A stretch of DNA of 64,000 bases, taken from Arachis hypogaea. Its lineage: Eukaryota; Streptophyta; Magnoliopsida; Fabales; Fabaceae. Location of the stretch: assembly GCF_003086295.3 (NCBI RefSeq), contig NC_092038.1, forward strand, positions 101,091,837 to 101,155,836. The letters are read 5' to 3'. The notes beneath the pieces are model-generated. The model did no database searches, was not told the origin of the DNA, and worked only from the letters and a program-made list of their open reading frames with translations. This document shows positions 21,491 through 32,475 of this stretch, piece after piece. Within the stretch, counting starts at the first letter, position 1. Each line of letters opens with the position of its first letter. The position numbers and the translations under genes were made by a program.

Positions 21491-21561
21491 TTGTTCAAGT
21501 TTTTGAGCAAGCTTTTGGTCCGGTAACATCAGTGCCAAGATCCGGCAACGCACCAAGTTTT

Positions 21562-21579
21562 TGGCGCCGTTGCCGGGGA
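21562..21579 (+). other. Primer-binding site 2 of element A (duplicate)
   Basis: The same 18 bases recur 89 bp downstream, within a repeated block GCACCAAGTTTTTGGCGCCG that also copies the LTR edge. K has the same arrangement; B, E, G and H have one site. Confidence 0.9.
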
Positions 21580-23076
21580 TTGTTGAGTTTGGACAACTGA
21601 TGGTTCATCTTGTTGCTTAGATTAGGTATTTTTCTTCAGAGTTCTTAAGAATGAATTCTAGTGTTTCAAGGTGATGTTGTTATCATCACCAAAGCTTATT
21701 GATCTTCATCAATTTAGCTCTTGAATGTAATGTTCTGCTGAAGCTTGGCTGACCATGTCTAATTCCTTTAGACTGAAGCTTTAGACTAATATTGCATGAT
21801 TCCTGGAATTCTCATTAAGAATTTTGATACCTTTTTCCACTTAATTTTCGAAAAACACAAAAAAAAAATTAGAAAAATCATAAAATCCAAAAATTTCTTG
21901 TTTGAGTCTAGTGTCTCATCTTAAGTTTGGTGTCAATTGCATGCATTCATTCATGTGTATTAAGGATTCTCAAGTAATTCTTGATAATTTTTGTGCTCTG
22001 ATCTTTGAATTCAATTGACTTGAGTGTTTTGTGTGTCTCATATGCATTTTCATTCTGTTAGTGTCAGTAGTATACAAACTGCTAAGTTTGGTGTCTTGCA
22101 TGCATTGTTATTTGATTCTTGTTGCATTTTGATTTGTTCTTATTATTAAAAATCCAAAAATATTTTTAATTTGTGTCTTCTCAAGTCAATAATACAGAGA
22201 ATTGAAGATTCAGAACATACAGCAGAGGAATTATGCAGAAAAAGCTGGGCGTTCAAAACGCCCAGTGAAGAAGGACAGACTGGCGTTTAAACGCCAGCCA
22301 GGGTACCTGGTTGGGCGTTTAACGCCCAAAAAGGTATAGTTTTGGGCGTTAAACGCCAGAATGTGCACCATTCTGGGCGTTTAACGCCAGGATGGCACAA
22401 GGGGGAAGATTCTGTTTTTCAATGCAATTTTTTTTCAGTTTTCAAAGTTTTTCAAAATCAAATCTTTTTCAAATCATATCTTTTCAATCAAATCTCTTTC
22501 AAATTCAATTTCTTTCTATTTTCAAAGACACTTACTATCAATTAATGATTTGATTCAACATTTCAAGTATGTTGCCTTTTCTGTTGAGAAAGGTTTAATG
22601 TTTGAATCATATCTTTTCTTGTTAGTCAAGTTTTTAATTTTTTCAAAATCAAATCCTTTTAAAATGTTTTTCAAATCATATCTTCTCAATCACATCTTTT
22701 TTTAAAAACCAATCATATTTTCTTAACCACATCTTTTTCAAAATAATTTTCAATCAAATCTCTTTGATTTCTAATTTCAAAATCTTTTTCAAAAATCACT
22801 TTATTTCTTTCCCACTTTCATTTTCGAAAATTAAGTAATGTTTTTCAAAAATGTTTTCAAAATTTTTACTTAATTTTCGAAAATCACTTCCCTTCTTCTC
22901 ACATCCTTCTATTTATGGACTAACATTATTCCTTAATGCAAAATTCGAACTCCATCTCCTGTGATAAGTTCGAATTTTCTACTTCTGTCTTCTACTCTTC
23001 TTTTCCTCTGACACTTCAAGGAATCTCTATAATGTGACATAGAGGATTCCACATTTCTTGTTCTCTTCTCTCTCAT
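21580..23076 (+). other. Leader of element A with palindrome array
   Basis: This is a long non-coding leader. CTTAAGTTTGGTGTC is at about 21922 and CTAAGTTTGGTGTC at about 22083. A five-unit palindrome array lies at 22246-22393, with GCG at 22249, 22283, 22315, 22346 and 22377. From about 22430 to 22900 it is very AT-rich with many TTTTCAAATC(A/T)-type repeats. Any packaging signal should lie here. Confidence 0.85.
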
Positions 23077-25414
23077 ATGAGCAGGAGCAAAGACAAAGGC
23101 ATTCTTGTTGAGGCTGATCCTGAACCTGAAAGGACCTTGAAGAGAAAGCTAAGAGAAGCCAAAGCACAACTCTCTTTAGAGGACCTGACCGAATTCTTCA
23201 AAGGAGAAGAACACATGGCAGCCGAAAGCAACAATACCAACAATGCAAGGAAGGTGCTGGGTGACTTTACTGCACCTACTCCCGATTTCTATGGGAGAAG
23301 CATCTCTATCCCTGCCATTGGAGCAAACAACTTTGAGCTTAAGCCTCAATTGGTTTCTCTAATGCAACAGAATTGCAAGTTTCATGGACTTCCACTGGAA
23401 GATCCTCATCAGTTTTTAGCTGAATTCTTGCAAATCTGTGACACTGTCAAGACTAATGGGGTTGACCCTGAGGTCTACAGACTTATGCTATTCCCTTTTG
23501 CTGTAAGAGACAGAGCTAGGACATGGTTGGACTCTCAACCTAAAGAAAGCCTGGACTCTTGGGAAAAGCTAGTCAATGCCTTCTTGGCAAAGTTTTTTCC
23601 ACCTCAAAAAATTGAGTAAGCTTAGAGTGGAAGTCCAAACCTTCAGACAGAAGGAAGGAGAATCCCTCTATGAAGCTTGGGAAAGATATAAACAATTGAT
23701 CAGAAAATGTCCCTCTGACATGCTTTCTGAATGGAGCATCATAGGAATTTTCTATGATGGTCTCTCTGAACTGTCCAAGATGTCCTTGGATAGCTCTGCT
23801 GGAGGCTCTCTTCATTTGAAGAAGACGCCTACAGAAGCTCAAGAGCTAATTGAAATGGTTGCAAATAACCAATTCATGTACACTTCTGAAAGAAATCCTG
23901 TGAACAATGGGACTAGTCAGAAGAAAGGAGTTCTCGAGATTGACACTCTGAATGCCATATTGGCACAGAACAAAATATTGACTCAACAAGTCAATATGAT
24001 TTCTCAAAGTCTGTCTGGAATGCAAAATGCACCAAGCAGTACTAAGGAGGCTTCATCTAAGGAAGAAGCTTATGATCCTGAGAACCCTTCAATGGAAGAG
24101 GTGAATTACATGGGAGAACCCTATGAAAACACCTATAATCCTTCATGGAGAAACCATCCAAATTTTTCATGGAAGGATCAACAGAGACCTCAACAAGGTT
24201 TCAACAACAATAATGGTGGAAGAAACAGGTTTAGCAATAGCAAGCCTTTTCCATCATCCTCTCAGCAACAGACAGAGAGTTCTAAGCAGAATACCTCTGA
24301 CTTAGCAACCATGGTCTCTGATCTGATCAAAACCACTCAAAGTTTCATGACTGAAACAAGGTCCTCCATTAGAAATTTGGAAGGACAAGTGGGTCAGCTG
24401 AGCAAGAAAATTACTGAGCTCCCTCCTAGTACTCTTCCAAGCAATACAGAAGAAAATCCAAAAGGAGAGTGCAAGGCCATCAACATGGCCGAATTTTGGG
24501 AGGAAGAAGAGGCAGTGAACGCCACTGAGGAAGGCCTCACTGGGCGTCCACTGGCCTCCAATGAGTTCCCTATTGAGGAACCATGGGAATCTGAGGCTCA
24601 AACTGAGACCATAGAGATTCCATTGGACTTAATTCTGCCATTCATGAGCTCTGATGAGTATTCTTCCTCTGAAGAGGATGAGTATGTCACTGAAGAGCAA
24701 GTTGCTAAATACCTTGGAGCAATCATGAAGTTAAATGACAAGTTATTTGGAAATGAGACTTGGGAGGATAAAGCTCCTTTGCTCACCAAAGAACTGGATA
24801 ACTTGTCTAGGCAGAAACTGCCTCAAGAGAGACAGGATCCTGGGAAGTTTTCAATACCGTGTACCATAGGCACCATGACCTTCAAGAAGGCCTTGTGTGA
24901 CTTAGGGTCAAGTGTAAACCTCATGCCTCTCTCTGTAATGGAGAAGTTAGGGATCTCTGTGGTGCAAGCTGCAAAAATCTCACTAGAGATGGCAGACAAT
25001 TCAAGAAAACAAGCCCATGGACTTGTAGAGGATGTTCTGGTTAAAGTTGAAGACCATTACATCTCTACTGATTTCATAGTCCTAGAGACTGGGAAGTGCA
25101 TGGATGAGTCCATCATCCTTGGCAGGCCCTTCCTAGCCACTGCAAAGGCTGTGATTGATGTTGATAGAGGAGAGTTGATCATTCAAGTGAATGAAGAATC
25201 CTTGGTGTTTAAGGCCCAAGGATATCCCTCTGTCATCATGGAGAGGAAGCATGCAGAGCTTCTCTCAAAGCAGAGCCAAACAGAGCCCCCACAGTCAAAC
25301 TCTAAGTTTGGTGTTGGGAGGCCACAACCAAACTCTAAGTTTGGTGTTGAACCCCCACATTCAAACTCTAAGTTTGGTGTTGGGAGGTTCCAACATAGCT
25401 CTGAGCATTTCTGA
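23077..25414 (+). pseudogene. gag-pro of element A, one 1-base frameshift
   Basis: It would encode a 779-residue fused capsid/protease protein. MSRSKDKGILVEADPEPER starts it. A Retrotrans_gag core (RARTWLDSQP, AFLAKFFPPQK, GESLYEAWERYKQLIRKCP) occupies about residues 130-250, followed by an Asn/Gly/Ser-rich linker and an acidic segment. The retropepsin has DLGSSVNLMPL (about residue 610) and ILGRPFLATAKAV, and the tail has three NSKFGV repeats. I see no zinc knuckle. At 23606-23611 there are six A where K has five, which ends the first frame at 23617-23619; the second frame continues to 25414. No RT follows. Confidence 0.9.
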
Positions 25415-25620
25415 GGCTCCATGAGAGTACTCTGTCAAGCTAATGACATTAAAGAAGCGCTTGTTGGGAGGCAACCCAATGTTTTATAATTAACTATTTT
25501 CTTTTGTTATTTTATATTTTTGTAGGTTGATGATCATAAGAAGTCACAAAATCAATGAAAAAAGCAAAAACATAATGAAAAACAGGAAGAAAAACAGCAC
25601 ACCCTGGAGGACGCACCCAC

Positions 25621-25793
25621 TGGCGTTTAAACGCCAGTGAGGTTAGCTGTTGGGCGTTTAACGCCCAGTCTGGCACCATTCTGGGCGTTTAACGCCAGAA
25701 AGGGGCACCAGACTGGCGTTAAACGCCAGAAAGGGGCAAGAAGCTGGCGTTAAACGCCAGAAATGGGCACCAGCCCGGCGTTTAACGCCAGAA
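25621..25793 (+). repeat. Palindrome array of exact 31-bp period, element A
   Basis: Six GGCGTTTAACGCC or GGCGTTAAACGCC units have GCG at 25623, 25654, 25685, 25716, 25747 and 25778, each exactly 31 bp apart. The first is the 16-bp perfect palindrome TGGCGTTTAAACGCCA. Confidence 0.95.
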
Positions 25794-26090
25794 TTGGCAC
25801 AAAACGAGATTTTGTTTGCCATTTGGTGCAGGGATGACTTTTCCTTGACACCTCAGGATCTGTGGACCCCACAGGATCCCCACCTACCCTACCACTCTCT
25901 CTCTTCTTCACCCATTCACCAATCACCTCAACACCTCTTCCCCAAAACCCCTCACCTATCAAATCCCATCTTTCTCTTCACCACTCACATCCATCCTTCA
26001 TAAAACCCCACCTACCTCACCATTCAAATTCAAACCACTTTCCCACCCAAACCCACCCTCAAATGGCCGAACATCCCTCTCCCCCTCTCC

Positions 26091-26098
26091 TATATAAA
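26091..26098 (+). promoter_or_regulatory. Internal TATA box upstream of ORF2, element A
   Basis: TATATAAA in CTCCTATATAAACCCC lies 200 bp upstream of the ORF2 ATG and is followed by CT-rich leader sequence. Identical or near-identical boxes are in E, B and K. Confidence 0.65.
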
Positions 26099-26216
26099 CC
26101 CCCCTTCACTCCTCCATTTTCACACAACATACACACCACTTCTCCCCTTCTTGGCTGAAAATTAAAGCCATTCCCTTTCTCCTCATTTCTTCTTCATCTA
26201 CTCTCTTCTTTCCTCT

Positions 26217-26254
26217 TTTGCTCGAGGACGAGCAAACATTTTAAGTTTGGTGTG
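26217..26254 (+). other. Hairpin with AGGA loop plus TTTAAGTTTGGTGTGG, before ORF2 of A
   Basis: TTTGCTCGAGGACGAGCAAA (26217-26236) is an 8-bp perfect stem with loop AGGA, followed within 4 bases by TTTTAAGTTTGGTGTGG. The ATG of ORF2 is 37 bp further on. The same module with other stem bases lies at the 3' LTR (28271-28308). Confidence 0.85.
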
Positions 26255-26290
26255 GTAAAAGCATTGCTTTTTGTTTTTCCATAACCATTT

Positions 26291-27415
26291 ATGGCATCCA
26301 AGGCCGGAGAAACCTCTAGAAAGAGGAAAGGGAAGGCAAAGGCTTCCACCTCCGAGTCATGGGAGATGGAAAGATTCATCTCAAATGTGCATCAAGACCA
26401 CTTCTATGAAGTTGTGGCCTTGAAGAAGGTGATCCCCGAGGTCCCTTTTTCACTCAAAAAGGGTGAATATCCGGAGATCTGACATGAGATCCAAAGAAGA
26501 GGTTGGGAAGTCCTTACCAACCCCATTCAACAAGTCGGAATCTTGATGGTTCAAGAGTTCTATGCCAATGCATGGATCACCAAGAACCATGACCAAAGTG
26601 TGAACCCGAATCCAAAGAATTATCTCACTATGGTTTGGGGGAAATACTTGGATTTTAGTCCGAAAAGTGTAAGGTTGGCATTCAATTTGCCCATGATGCA
26701 AGGAGATGAACATCCTTACACTAGAAGGGTCAACTTTGATCAAAGGTTGGACCAAGTCCTCACAATCATATGTGAAGAGGGCGCCCAATGGAAGAGAGAT
26801 TCAAGAGGAAAGCCGATTCAATTAAGAAGGCATGACCTCAAGCCCGTGGCTAGAGGATGGTTGGAGTTCATCCAACGCTCAATCATTCCCACTAGCAACC
26901 GGTCCGAAGTTACCATAGACCGGGCTATCATGATCCATAGCATCATGATTAGAGAAGAAATAGAGGTTCATGAGGTTATAGCCCAAGAACTCTATAAGGT
27001 GGCGGACAAGTCCTCTACCTTGGCAAGGTTAGCCTTTCCTCATCTCATTTGTCACCTCTGTTATTCAGTTGGAGTTGACATAGAGGGAGACATCCCCATT
27101 GATGAGGACAAGCCCATCACTAAGAAGAGGATGGAGCACACAAGAGACCCCACTCATCATGAGATCCCTGAGATTCCTCAAGGGATGCACTTTCCTCCAC
27201 AAAACTATTGGGAGCAACTAAACACCTCCCTAGGAGAATTGAGTTCCAACATGGTACAACTAAGGGTGGAGCATCAAGAACACTCCATCATCCTCCATGA
27301 AATTAGAGAAGATCAAAGAATCATGAGGGAGGAGCAACAAAGACAAGGAAGAGACATTGAGGAGCTCAAGCACTCCATAGGATCTTCAAGAGGAAGAAAG
27401 AGCCGCCATCACTAA
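26291..27415 (+). pseudogene. ORF2 of element A, one premature stop
   Basis: It matches K's 374-residue ORF2 across its length. The basic, NLS-like start has SRKRKGKAK, followed by the conserved core (DHFYEVVALKKVIPEVPF, RGWEVLTNPIQQVGILMVQEFYANAW, RSIIPTSNRSEVTIDRAIMI). The C-terminal coiled coil has YWEQLNTSLGELSS and LHEIREDQRIMREEQQRQ. CGA is TGA at 26480-26482. The core resembles plant proteins annotated 'putative plant transposon protein' (Pfam Transposase_32, as I remember it). Biochemical role unknown. Confidence 0.88.
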
Positions 27416-28270
27416 GGTGGACCCGTTCCTTGATTTCCTTGTTCTTTATTCTTCTGTTTTTCGAATTCTAGTGCTTATGTTTATCCATGTTTGTGTCTTG
27501 TGATCATTAGTGTCTTAGTGTCTATGCCTTAAAGTTATGAATGTCCTATGAATCCATCACCTTTCTTGAATAAAAACGTGCTTAAATTGAAAAGGAAAGA
27601 ATTGCATGAATTTTGAATTTTATAACAGTTTAATTATTTTGATGTGGTGGCAATATTTTTGTTTTCTGAATGTATGCTTAAACAGTGCATATGTATCTTG
27701 AATTTGTGGTTCATGAATGTTGGCTCTTGAAAGAATGATGAAAAAGGAGACATGTTACTGAGGATCTGAAAAATCATTAAAATGATTCTTGAAGCAAGAA
27801 AAAGCAAAGAAAAAAAATCGAAAAAAAAAGAAAAAAAAGAGAAAGAAAAAAGAAAAGAAATAAGGTTGAGATCCAAGGCAATAAGAGTGTGCTTAAGAAC
27901 CCTGGACACCTCTAGTTGGGGACTCTAGCAAAGCTGAGTCACAATCTGAAAAGGTTCACCCAATTATGTGTCTGTGGCATGTATGTATCCGGTGGTAATA
28001 TTGGAAGACAGAGTGCTTTGGGCCACGGCCAAGACTCAAAAAGTAGCTATGTTCAAGAATCATCATACTTTACTAGGAGAATCATTAACACTATCTGGAT
28101 TCTAAGTCCCAAAGAAGCCAATCATTCTGAATTTCAAAGGATAGAGTGAGATGCCAAAACTGTTCAGAGGCAAAAAGCTAAAAGCCCCGCTCATCTAATT
28201 AATACTGATCTTCATAGATGTTTTTGGAATTCATTGCATATTCTCTTCTTTTTATCTTATTTGATTTTCA
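27416..28270 (+). other. 3' untranslated region of element A
   Basis: It is non-coding. It holds blocks kept even in the distant element L: GATGTGGTGGCAATATTTTT, AAACAGTGCATA, GGCTCTTGAAAGAATGATGAA, ATTCTTGAAGCAAGAAAAAG and GGACACCTCTA(G/A)TTGGGGAC. An A/G-only run lies at about 27800-27860. Confidence 0.8.
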
Positions 28271-28308
28271 GTTGCTTGAGGACAAGCAACAATTTAAGTT
28301 TGGTGTTG
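28271..28308 (+). other. Hairpin and polypurine-position module at the 3' LTR of A
   Basis: GTTGCTTGAGGACAAGCAAC (28271-28290) is an 8-bp stem with AGGA loop, followed by AATTTAAGTTTGGTGTTG up to the LTR. The last sequence is where the plus-strand primer should lie, although it is G/T-rich rather than pure purine. Confidence 0.85.
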
Positions 28309-29952
28309 TGATGAGCGGATAATTTGTACGCTTTTTGGCATTGTTTTTAGTATGTTTTTAGTATGATCTAGTTAGTTTTTAGTATATTTTTATTAGTTTT
28401 TAGTTAAAATTCACTCTTCTGGACTTTACTATGAGTTTGTGTGTTTTTCTGTGATTTCAGGTATTTTCTGGCTGAAATTGAGGGACCTGAGCAAAAATCT
28501 GATTCGGAGACTAAAAAGGACTGTAGATGCTGTTGGATTCTGACCTCCCTGCACTCGAAGTGGATTTTCTGGAGCTACAGAAGCCCAATTGGCGCGCTCT
28601 CAACGTCGTTGGAAAGTAGACATCCTGGGCTTTCCAGCAATATATGATAGTCCATACTTTGCCCAAGATTTGATGGCCCAAACCGGCGTTCAAAGTCACC
28701 TTCAAGATTTCCAGCGTTAAACGCCGGAACTGGCACCCAAATGGGAGTTAAACGCCCAAACTGGCATAAAAGCAGGCGTTTAACTCCAGGAAGAGTCTTT
28801 GCACGAAAATGCTTCATTGCTCAGCCCAAGCACACACCAAGTGGGCCCGGAAGTGGATTTTTATGTCATTTACTCATTTCTGTAAACCTTAGGCTACTAG
28901 TTCTCTATAAGTAGGACCTTTTACTATTGTATTTGTAGACTTTGGTAGCTATCTTCATTTTTATGCTATCTTAGATCACTGGGAGGCTGGCCTCACGGCC
29001 ATGCCTAGACCTTGTTCTTATGTATTTTCAACGGTGGAGCTTCTACACACCATAGATTAAGGTGTGGAGCTCTGCTGTACCTCGAGTATTAATGCAATTA
29101 CTATTGTTCTTCCATTCAATTCCGCTTGTTCTTGTTCTAAGATATCACTTGTTCTTCAACTTGATGAATGTGATGATCCGTGACACTCATCATCATTCTC
29201 ACCTATGAACGTGTGAATGACAACCACCTCCGTTCTACCTTCGATTGGGTGAATATCTCTTGGATTCTTTAACCGGAATCTTCGTGGTATAGGCGAGAAC
29301 TGATGGCGGCATTCAAGAGAATCCGGAAGGTCTAACCTTGTCTGTGGTATTCTGAGTAGGATTCAATGATTGAATGACTGTGACGTGCTTCAAACTCCTA
29401 GCAGGCGGGGCGTTAGTGACAGACGCAAAAGAATTGATGGATTCTATTCCGGCCTGACCGAGAACCGACAGATGATTACCCCATGCTGTGACAGAGCATA
29501 GGCAATGTTTTCACTGAGAGGATGGGAGGTAGCCATTGACAACGGTGAAACCCTACACAAGCTTGCCATGGAAAGGAGTAAGAAGGATTGGATGAAGACA
29601 GTAGGAAAGCAGAGAGACGGAAGGGAAGGCATCTTCATACGCTTGTCTGAAGTTCCTACCAATGAATTACATAAGTATCTCTATCTTTATCTTTATGTTT
29701 TTATGCGTTCATCACCATATCCATTTGAGTTTGCCTGACTAAGATTTACAAGATGACCATAGCTTGCTTCATACTAACAATCTCCGTGGGATCGACCCTT
29801 ACTCGCGTAAGGTTTATTACTTGGACGACCCAGTGCACTTGCTGGTTAGTTGTGCGAAGTTGTGTAATGCCATGGTATTGAACACCAAGTTTTTGGGGTT
29901 CATGACCGGGGATTATGAGAGTTGTGAAAAGTATTCACAATTTCGCGCACCA
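28309..29952 (+). repeat. 3' LTR of element A
   Basis: 1644 bp, TGATGAGCGG...CGCGCACCA, followed directly by the duplicated GTCGT. Confidence 0.95.
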
Positions 29953-29957
29953 GTCGT
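29953..29957. other. Right target-site duplication of element A, GTCGT
   Basis: Exact copy of 19815-19819. B's LTR continues with CCAAGTAATAAA. Confidence 0.95.
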
Positions 29958-31552
29958 CCAAGTAATAAATCTTACGCGAGTAAGGGTCGATCCCACAGAG
30001 ATTGTTGGTATGAAGCAAGCTATGGTCACCTTGTAAATCTCAGTCAGGCAAACTCAAATGGATATGGGTGATATACGAATAAAATATAAAGATAAGGATA
30101 GAGATACTTATGTAATTCATTGGTAGGAATTTCAGATAAGCGTATGAAGATGCTATCCCTTCCGTCTCTCTGCTTTCCTACTGTCTTCATCCAATCCTTC
30201 TTACTCCTTTCCATGGCAAGCTTAAGCAAGGGTTTCACCGTTGTCAGTGGCTACCTCCCATCCTCTCAGTGGAAATGTTCAACGCACCCTGTCATGGCAC
30301 GGCTATCCATCTGTCGGTTCTCGATCAGGCCGGAATAGAATCCAGTGATTCTTTTACGTCTGTCACTAACGCCCCGCCCTTAGGAGTTTGAAGCACGTCA
30401 CAGTCATTCAATCATTGAATCCTACTCAGAATACCACAGACAAGGTTAGACCTTCCGGATTCTCTTGAATGCCGCCATCAGTTCTAGCCTATACCACGAA
30501 GACTCTGATCTCTCGGAATGGCTGGCTCATTTGTCAGGCGAGCACTCGGTTGTCATGCGATCAACCATGCATCGTGTATCAGGAATCCAAGAGATATTCA
30601 CCCAATCGAAGGTAGAACGGAGGTGGTTGTCAGTCACACGTTCATAGGTGAGAATGATGATGAGTGTCACGGATCATCACATTCATCAAGTTGAAGAACA
30701 AGTGATATCTTAGAACAAGAACAAGCGGAATTGAATAGAAGAACAATAGTAATTGCATTAATACTCGAGGTACAGCAGAGCTCCACACCTTAATCTATGG
30801 TGTGTAGAAACTCCACCGTTGAAAATACATAAGAACAAGGTCTAGGCATGGCCGAATGGCCAGCCTCCCAATGAGGGTTCAATCATCAAAACATGATCAA
30901 AAGATCCAAAGATTGAAAGATCTCCCTAATACAATAGTAAAAGGTCCTACTTATAGAAAACTAGTAGCCTAGGGTGTACAGAGATAAGTAAATGACATAA
31001 AAATCCACTTCCGGGCCCACTTGGTGTGTGCTTGGGCTGAGCATTGAAGCATTTTCGTGTAGAGACTCTTCTTGGAGTTAAACGCCAGCTTTTGTGCCAG
31101 TTTGGGCGTTTAACTCCCATTTTGGTGCCAGTTCCGGCGTTTAACGCTGGAAATTCTGAGGGTGACTTTGAACGCCGGTTTGGGCCATCAAATCTTGGGC
31201 AAAGTATGGACTATCATATATTGCTGGAAAGCCCAGGATGTCTACTTTCCAACGCTATTGAGAGCGCGCCAATTGGGCTTCTGTAGCTCCAGAAAATCCA
31301 CTTCGAGTGTAGGGAGATCAGAATCCAACAGCATCTGCAGTCCTTTTTAGTCTCTGAATCAGATTTTTGCTCAGGTCCCTCAATTTCAGCCAGAAAATAC
31401 CTGAAATCACAGAAAAACACACAAACTCATAGTAAAGTCCAGAAAAGTGAATTTTAACTAAAAACTAATAAAAATATACTAAAAACTAACTAGATCATAC
31501 TAAAAACATACTAAAAACAATGCCAAAACGCGTATAAATTATCCGCTCATCA
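29958..31552 (-). repeat. 3' LTR of element B, main piece
   Basis: It is the first 1595 bp of B's 3' LTR (minus strand from TGATGAGCGG at 31552). It carries the LTR palindromes at about 31075-31150 and the box corresponding to CTATAAGTAGG near 30945-30960. Confidence 0.93.
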
Positions 31553-31590
31553 CAACACCAAACTTAAATTGTTGCTTGTCCTCAAGCAAC
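31553..31590 (-). other. Hairpin and polypurine-position module of B
   Basis: The minus strand reads GTTGCTTGAGGACAAGCAAC (31590-31571) then AATTTAAGTTTGGTGTTG to the LTR, identical in layout to A. Confidence 0.85.
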
Positions 31591-32475
31591 TGAAAATCAA
31601 ATAAGATAAAAAGAAGAGAATATGCAATGAATTCCAAAAACATCTATGAAGAACAGTATTAATTAGATGAGCGGGGCTTTTAGCTTTTTGCCTCTGAACA
31701 GTTTTGGCATCTCACTCTATCCTTTGAAATTCAGAATGATTGGCTTCTTTAGGAACTCAGAATCCAGATAGTGTCATTGATTCTCCTAGTTAAGTATGAT
31801 GATTCTTGAACACAGCTACTTATTGAGTCTTGGCCGTGGCCCAAAGCACTCTGTCTTCCAGTATTACCACCGGATACATACATGCCACAGACACATAATT
31901 GGGTGAACCTTTTCAGATTGTGACTCAGCTTTCCTAGAGTCCCCAATTAGAGGTGTCCAGGGTTCTTAAGCACACTCTTTTTGCCTTGGATCACAGCTTT
32001 ATTTCTTTCTTTTTCTTTCTTTTTCTCTTTCTTTTTCTTTCTTCCCTTTTTTTCAAAATTTTCTCTCCTTTTTTTTTGTATTCACTGCTTTTTTCTTGCT
32101 TCAAGAATCATTTCTATGATTTTTCAGATCCTCAGTAACATGTCTCCTTTTTCATCATTCTTTCAAGAGCCAACATTCATGAACCACAAATTCAAAAGAC
32201 ATATGCACTGTTTAAGCATACATTCAGAAAACAAAAGTATTGCCACCACATCAAAATAATTAAACTGTTATAAAATTCAAAATTCATGCAGTTCTTTTCT
32301 TTTTCAATTAAGAACATTTTTTTTAAGAAAGGTGATGGATTCATAGGACATTCATAACTTTAAGGCATAGACACTAAGACACTAATGATCACAAGACACA
32401 AACATAGACAAACATAAGCACTAAAATTCGAAAAATAGAAATTAAAGAACAAGGAAATTAAAGAACGGGTCCACC
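31591..32475 (-). other. 3' untranslated region of element B
   Basis: It is the minus-strand counterpart of A 27416-28270, including the CT-only run (A/G on minus) at about 32000-32060 and the conserved TGCACTGTTTAAGCATA block. Confidence 0.8.

Larger units (their letters stand above)
19820..29952 (+). mobile_element. Element A: full-length young non-autonomous Athila-like retrotransposon
   Basis: The 10,133-bp element has LTRs of 1647 and 1644 bp and a perfect 5-bp target duplication. Content: two primer sites, leader with palindrome array, gag-pro (one frameshift), second palindrome array, internal TATA, hairpin, ORF2 (one stop), 3' region, hairpin/polypurine module. There is no reverse transcriptase, RNase H or integrase, so it depends on another element. 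By eye the LTRs differ at about 14 bases plus one 3-bp indel, so insertion was recent. Confidence 0.95.

Noticed and set aside
25621..25793. Regular palindromic repeats at 31-bp pitch looked like a CRISPR array
   Set aside because: There are no unique spacers of constant length and no cas genes. The sequence is a plant retrotransposon and the same units occur in LTRs.
31214..31420. Recurrent ORF MFFCDFRYFLAEIEGPEQKS at the start of each LTR
   Set aside because: It is a by-product of LTR identity. It covers a possible splice site (TTTCAGGTATTTTC) and has no recognisable domain.
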